Part shown: positions 63,801 to 64,000 of the stretch, piece by piece
Position numbering within the stretch: position 1 is the stretch's first letter
How the letters are laid out: the number at the start of each line of letters is the position of its first letter
NCBI GenBank assembly: GCA_017871115.1
Contig: JAFCIZ010000010.1
Span: 523,001 to 587,000 of the forward strand
DNA length: 64,000 nt
Direction: 5' to 3'
Source of the DNA: Cunninghamella blakesleeana
Lineage: Eukaryota > Mucoromycota > Mucoromycetes > Mucorales > Cunninghamellaceae
Program-made: the position numbers and the translations under genes
The notes under the pieces: model-generated
What the model saw: the letters and a program-made list of their open reading frames with translations, nothing else
The model's database searches: none
Told to the model about the DNA's origin: nothing

Positions 63801-64000
63801 AAAGAAAGTTGACAAAGGAGGAACAAGTATTGGTTAATGCTCAAAAGAAAAAAGAAAAGGATATTCGTCAACAAGTACAAAAAGTGTATGATCAAATGAC
63901 TTTGGGATTAAATATTCTTCGTTCTTTAACAACGAATGTGGATGTTACTTCAACTCATTCTACCTCCATTTCCATTTTATTATCATTTTTGGATAAATTA
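60818..64000 (+). CDS. Translational activator GCN1, N-terminal part (cut by window end)
   Basis: Starts MSDATESSELSWSEFIKNQV. Exon 1 joins at RRK/DLPEEELPSLLTLVKLTY, exon 2 ends SSAG and joins to ECSTPPSSRFVLLSWVNHME, and exon 3 runs to about 63258 then splices to VSSSEKYNWITLVQRAGIDP and continues open past the window. Family marks: SAIADTRRPIRNHPKRIPEL, alternating HEAT-repeat helices, and DWEEQLRAELAAKKGVERKL, TKEEQVLVNAQKKKEKDIR, the conserved segment preceding the central region. GCN1 (about 2600 residues) binds ribosomes and, with GCN20, carries the uncharged-tRNA or collided-ribosome signal to the GCN2 kinase. The RWD-binding and eEF3-like parts lie beyond this window. Confidence 0.93.

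Noticed and set aside
1..64000. CRISPR arrays, bacterial operons, rRNA or viral genome segments
   Set aside because: No regularly spaced repeats, no Shine-Dalgarno-linked gene strings and no recognisable viral or rRNA sequence were seen; the repeats are simple microsatellites.
1..64000. Secondary-metabolite or defence gene cluster
   Set aside because: Neighbouring genes belong to unrelated pathways and alternate in strand; MVD1 stands alone without other mevalonate or terpene genes.

Overview
This looks like AT-rich nuclear DNA from a fungus, most likely an early-diverging lineage such as Mucoromycota (Mucorales-like). That placement is an inference. It rests on many short GT..AG introns, strongly A/T-ending codons, multi-copy secreted kelch/transmembrane proteins, and single-copy fungal housekeeping genes: AIM19, PEX16, CSN3, MVD1, GPI16/PIG-T, RTF2, ECD and GCN1. 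There are no bacterial operons, CRISPR arrays or rRNA, and I recognised no tRNA.

Layout. 1-2900 has no gene I can support. 2901-5769 (-) is a CHK2/Rad53-type FHA kinase, divergent from AIM19 (6028-6707, +). A tetraspanin follows (7156-8597, +), then PEX16 (10003-11903, -) divergent from CSN3 (12465-14462, +), and a universal-stress-protein gene (14557-16142, -). Two tandem kelch-repeat membrane proteins lie at 16890-19334 and 20098-22547 (-). 22.5-25.3 kb is gene-poor with one broken ORF. MVD1 (25337-26663, +) converges on a concentrative nucleoside transporter (27058-29604, -). Two tandem secreted aspartic proteases (31212-32775 and 33595-35338, +) converge on GPI16/PIG-T (35525-37923, -). 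38-43 kb is gene-sparse and holds a small secreted cysteine-rich protein (39412-39762, +). A third kelch membrane protein lies at 43167-45489 (+), then an F-box/LRR-like gene with a long polyasparagine tract (46418-48688, -), a TBC1D20-like Rab GAP (49832-51800, +), RTF2 (52334-53532, -), a HET-domain protein (54339-56431, +), ECD/SGT1 (56907-59063, -), and the 5' part of GCN1 (60818 to the window end, +).

The genes are individually transcribed units, not a pathway cluster. Housekeeping genes alternate with accessory, surface or secreted genes (kelch receptors, proteases, cysteine-rich protein, HET protein), and the accessory genes sit beside the long repeat-rich gaps. Most interesting: an 8-base microexon that completes the catalytic HRDLKP motif of the kinase; a repeated cytoplasmic CKPLEN-type motif in the tandem kelch proteins; the orphan cysteine-rich secreted protein; and the HET-domain gene. 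Exon joins were made by eye from reading frame and GT..AG sites, so individual splice sites may be off.
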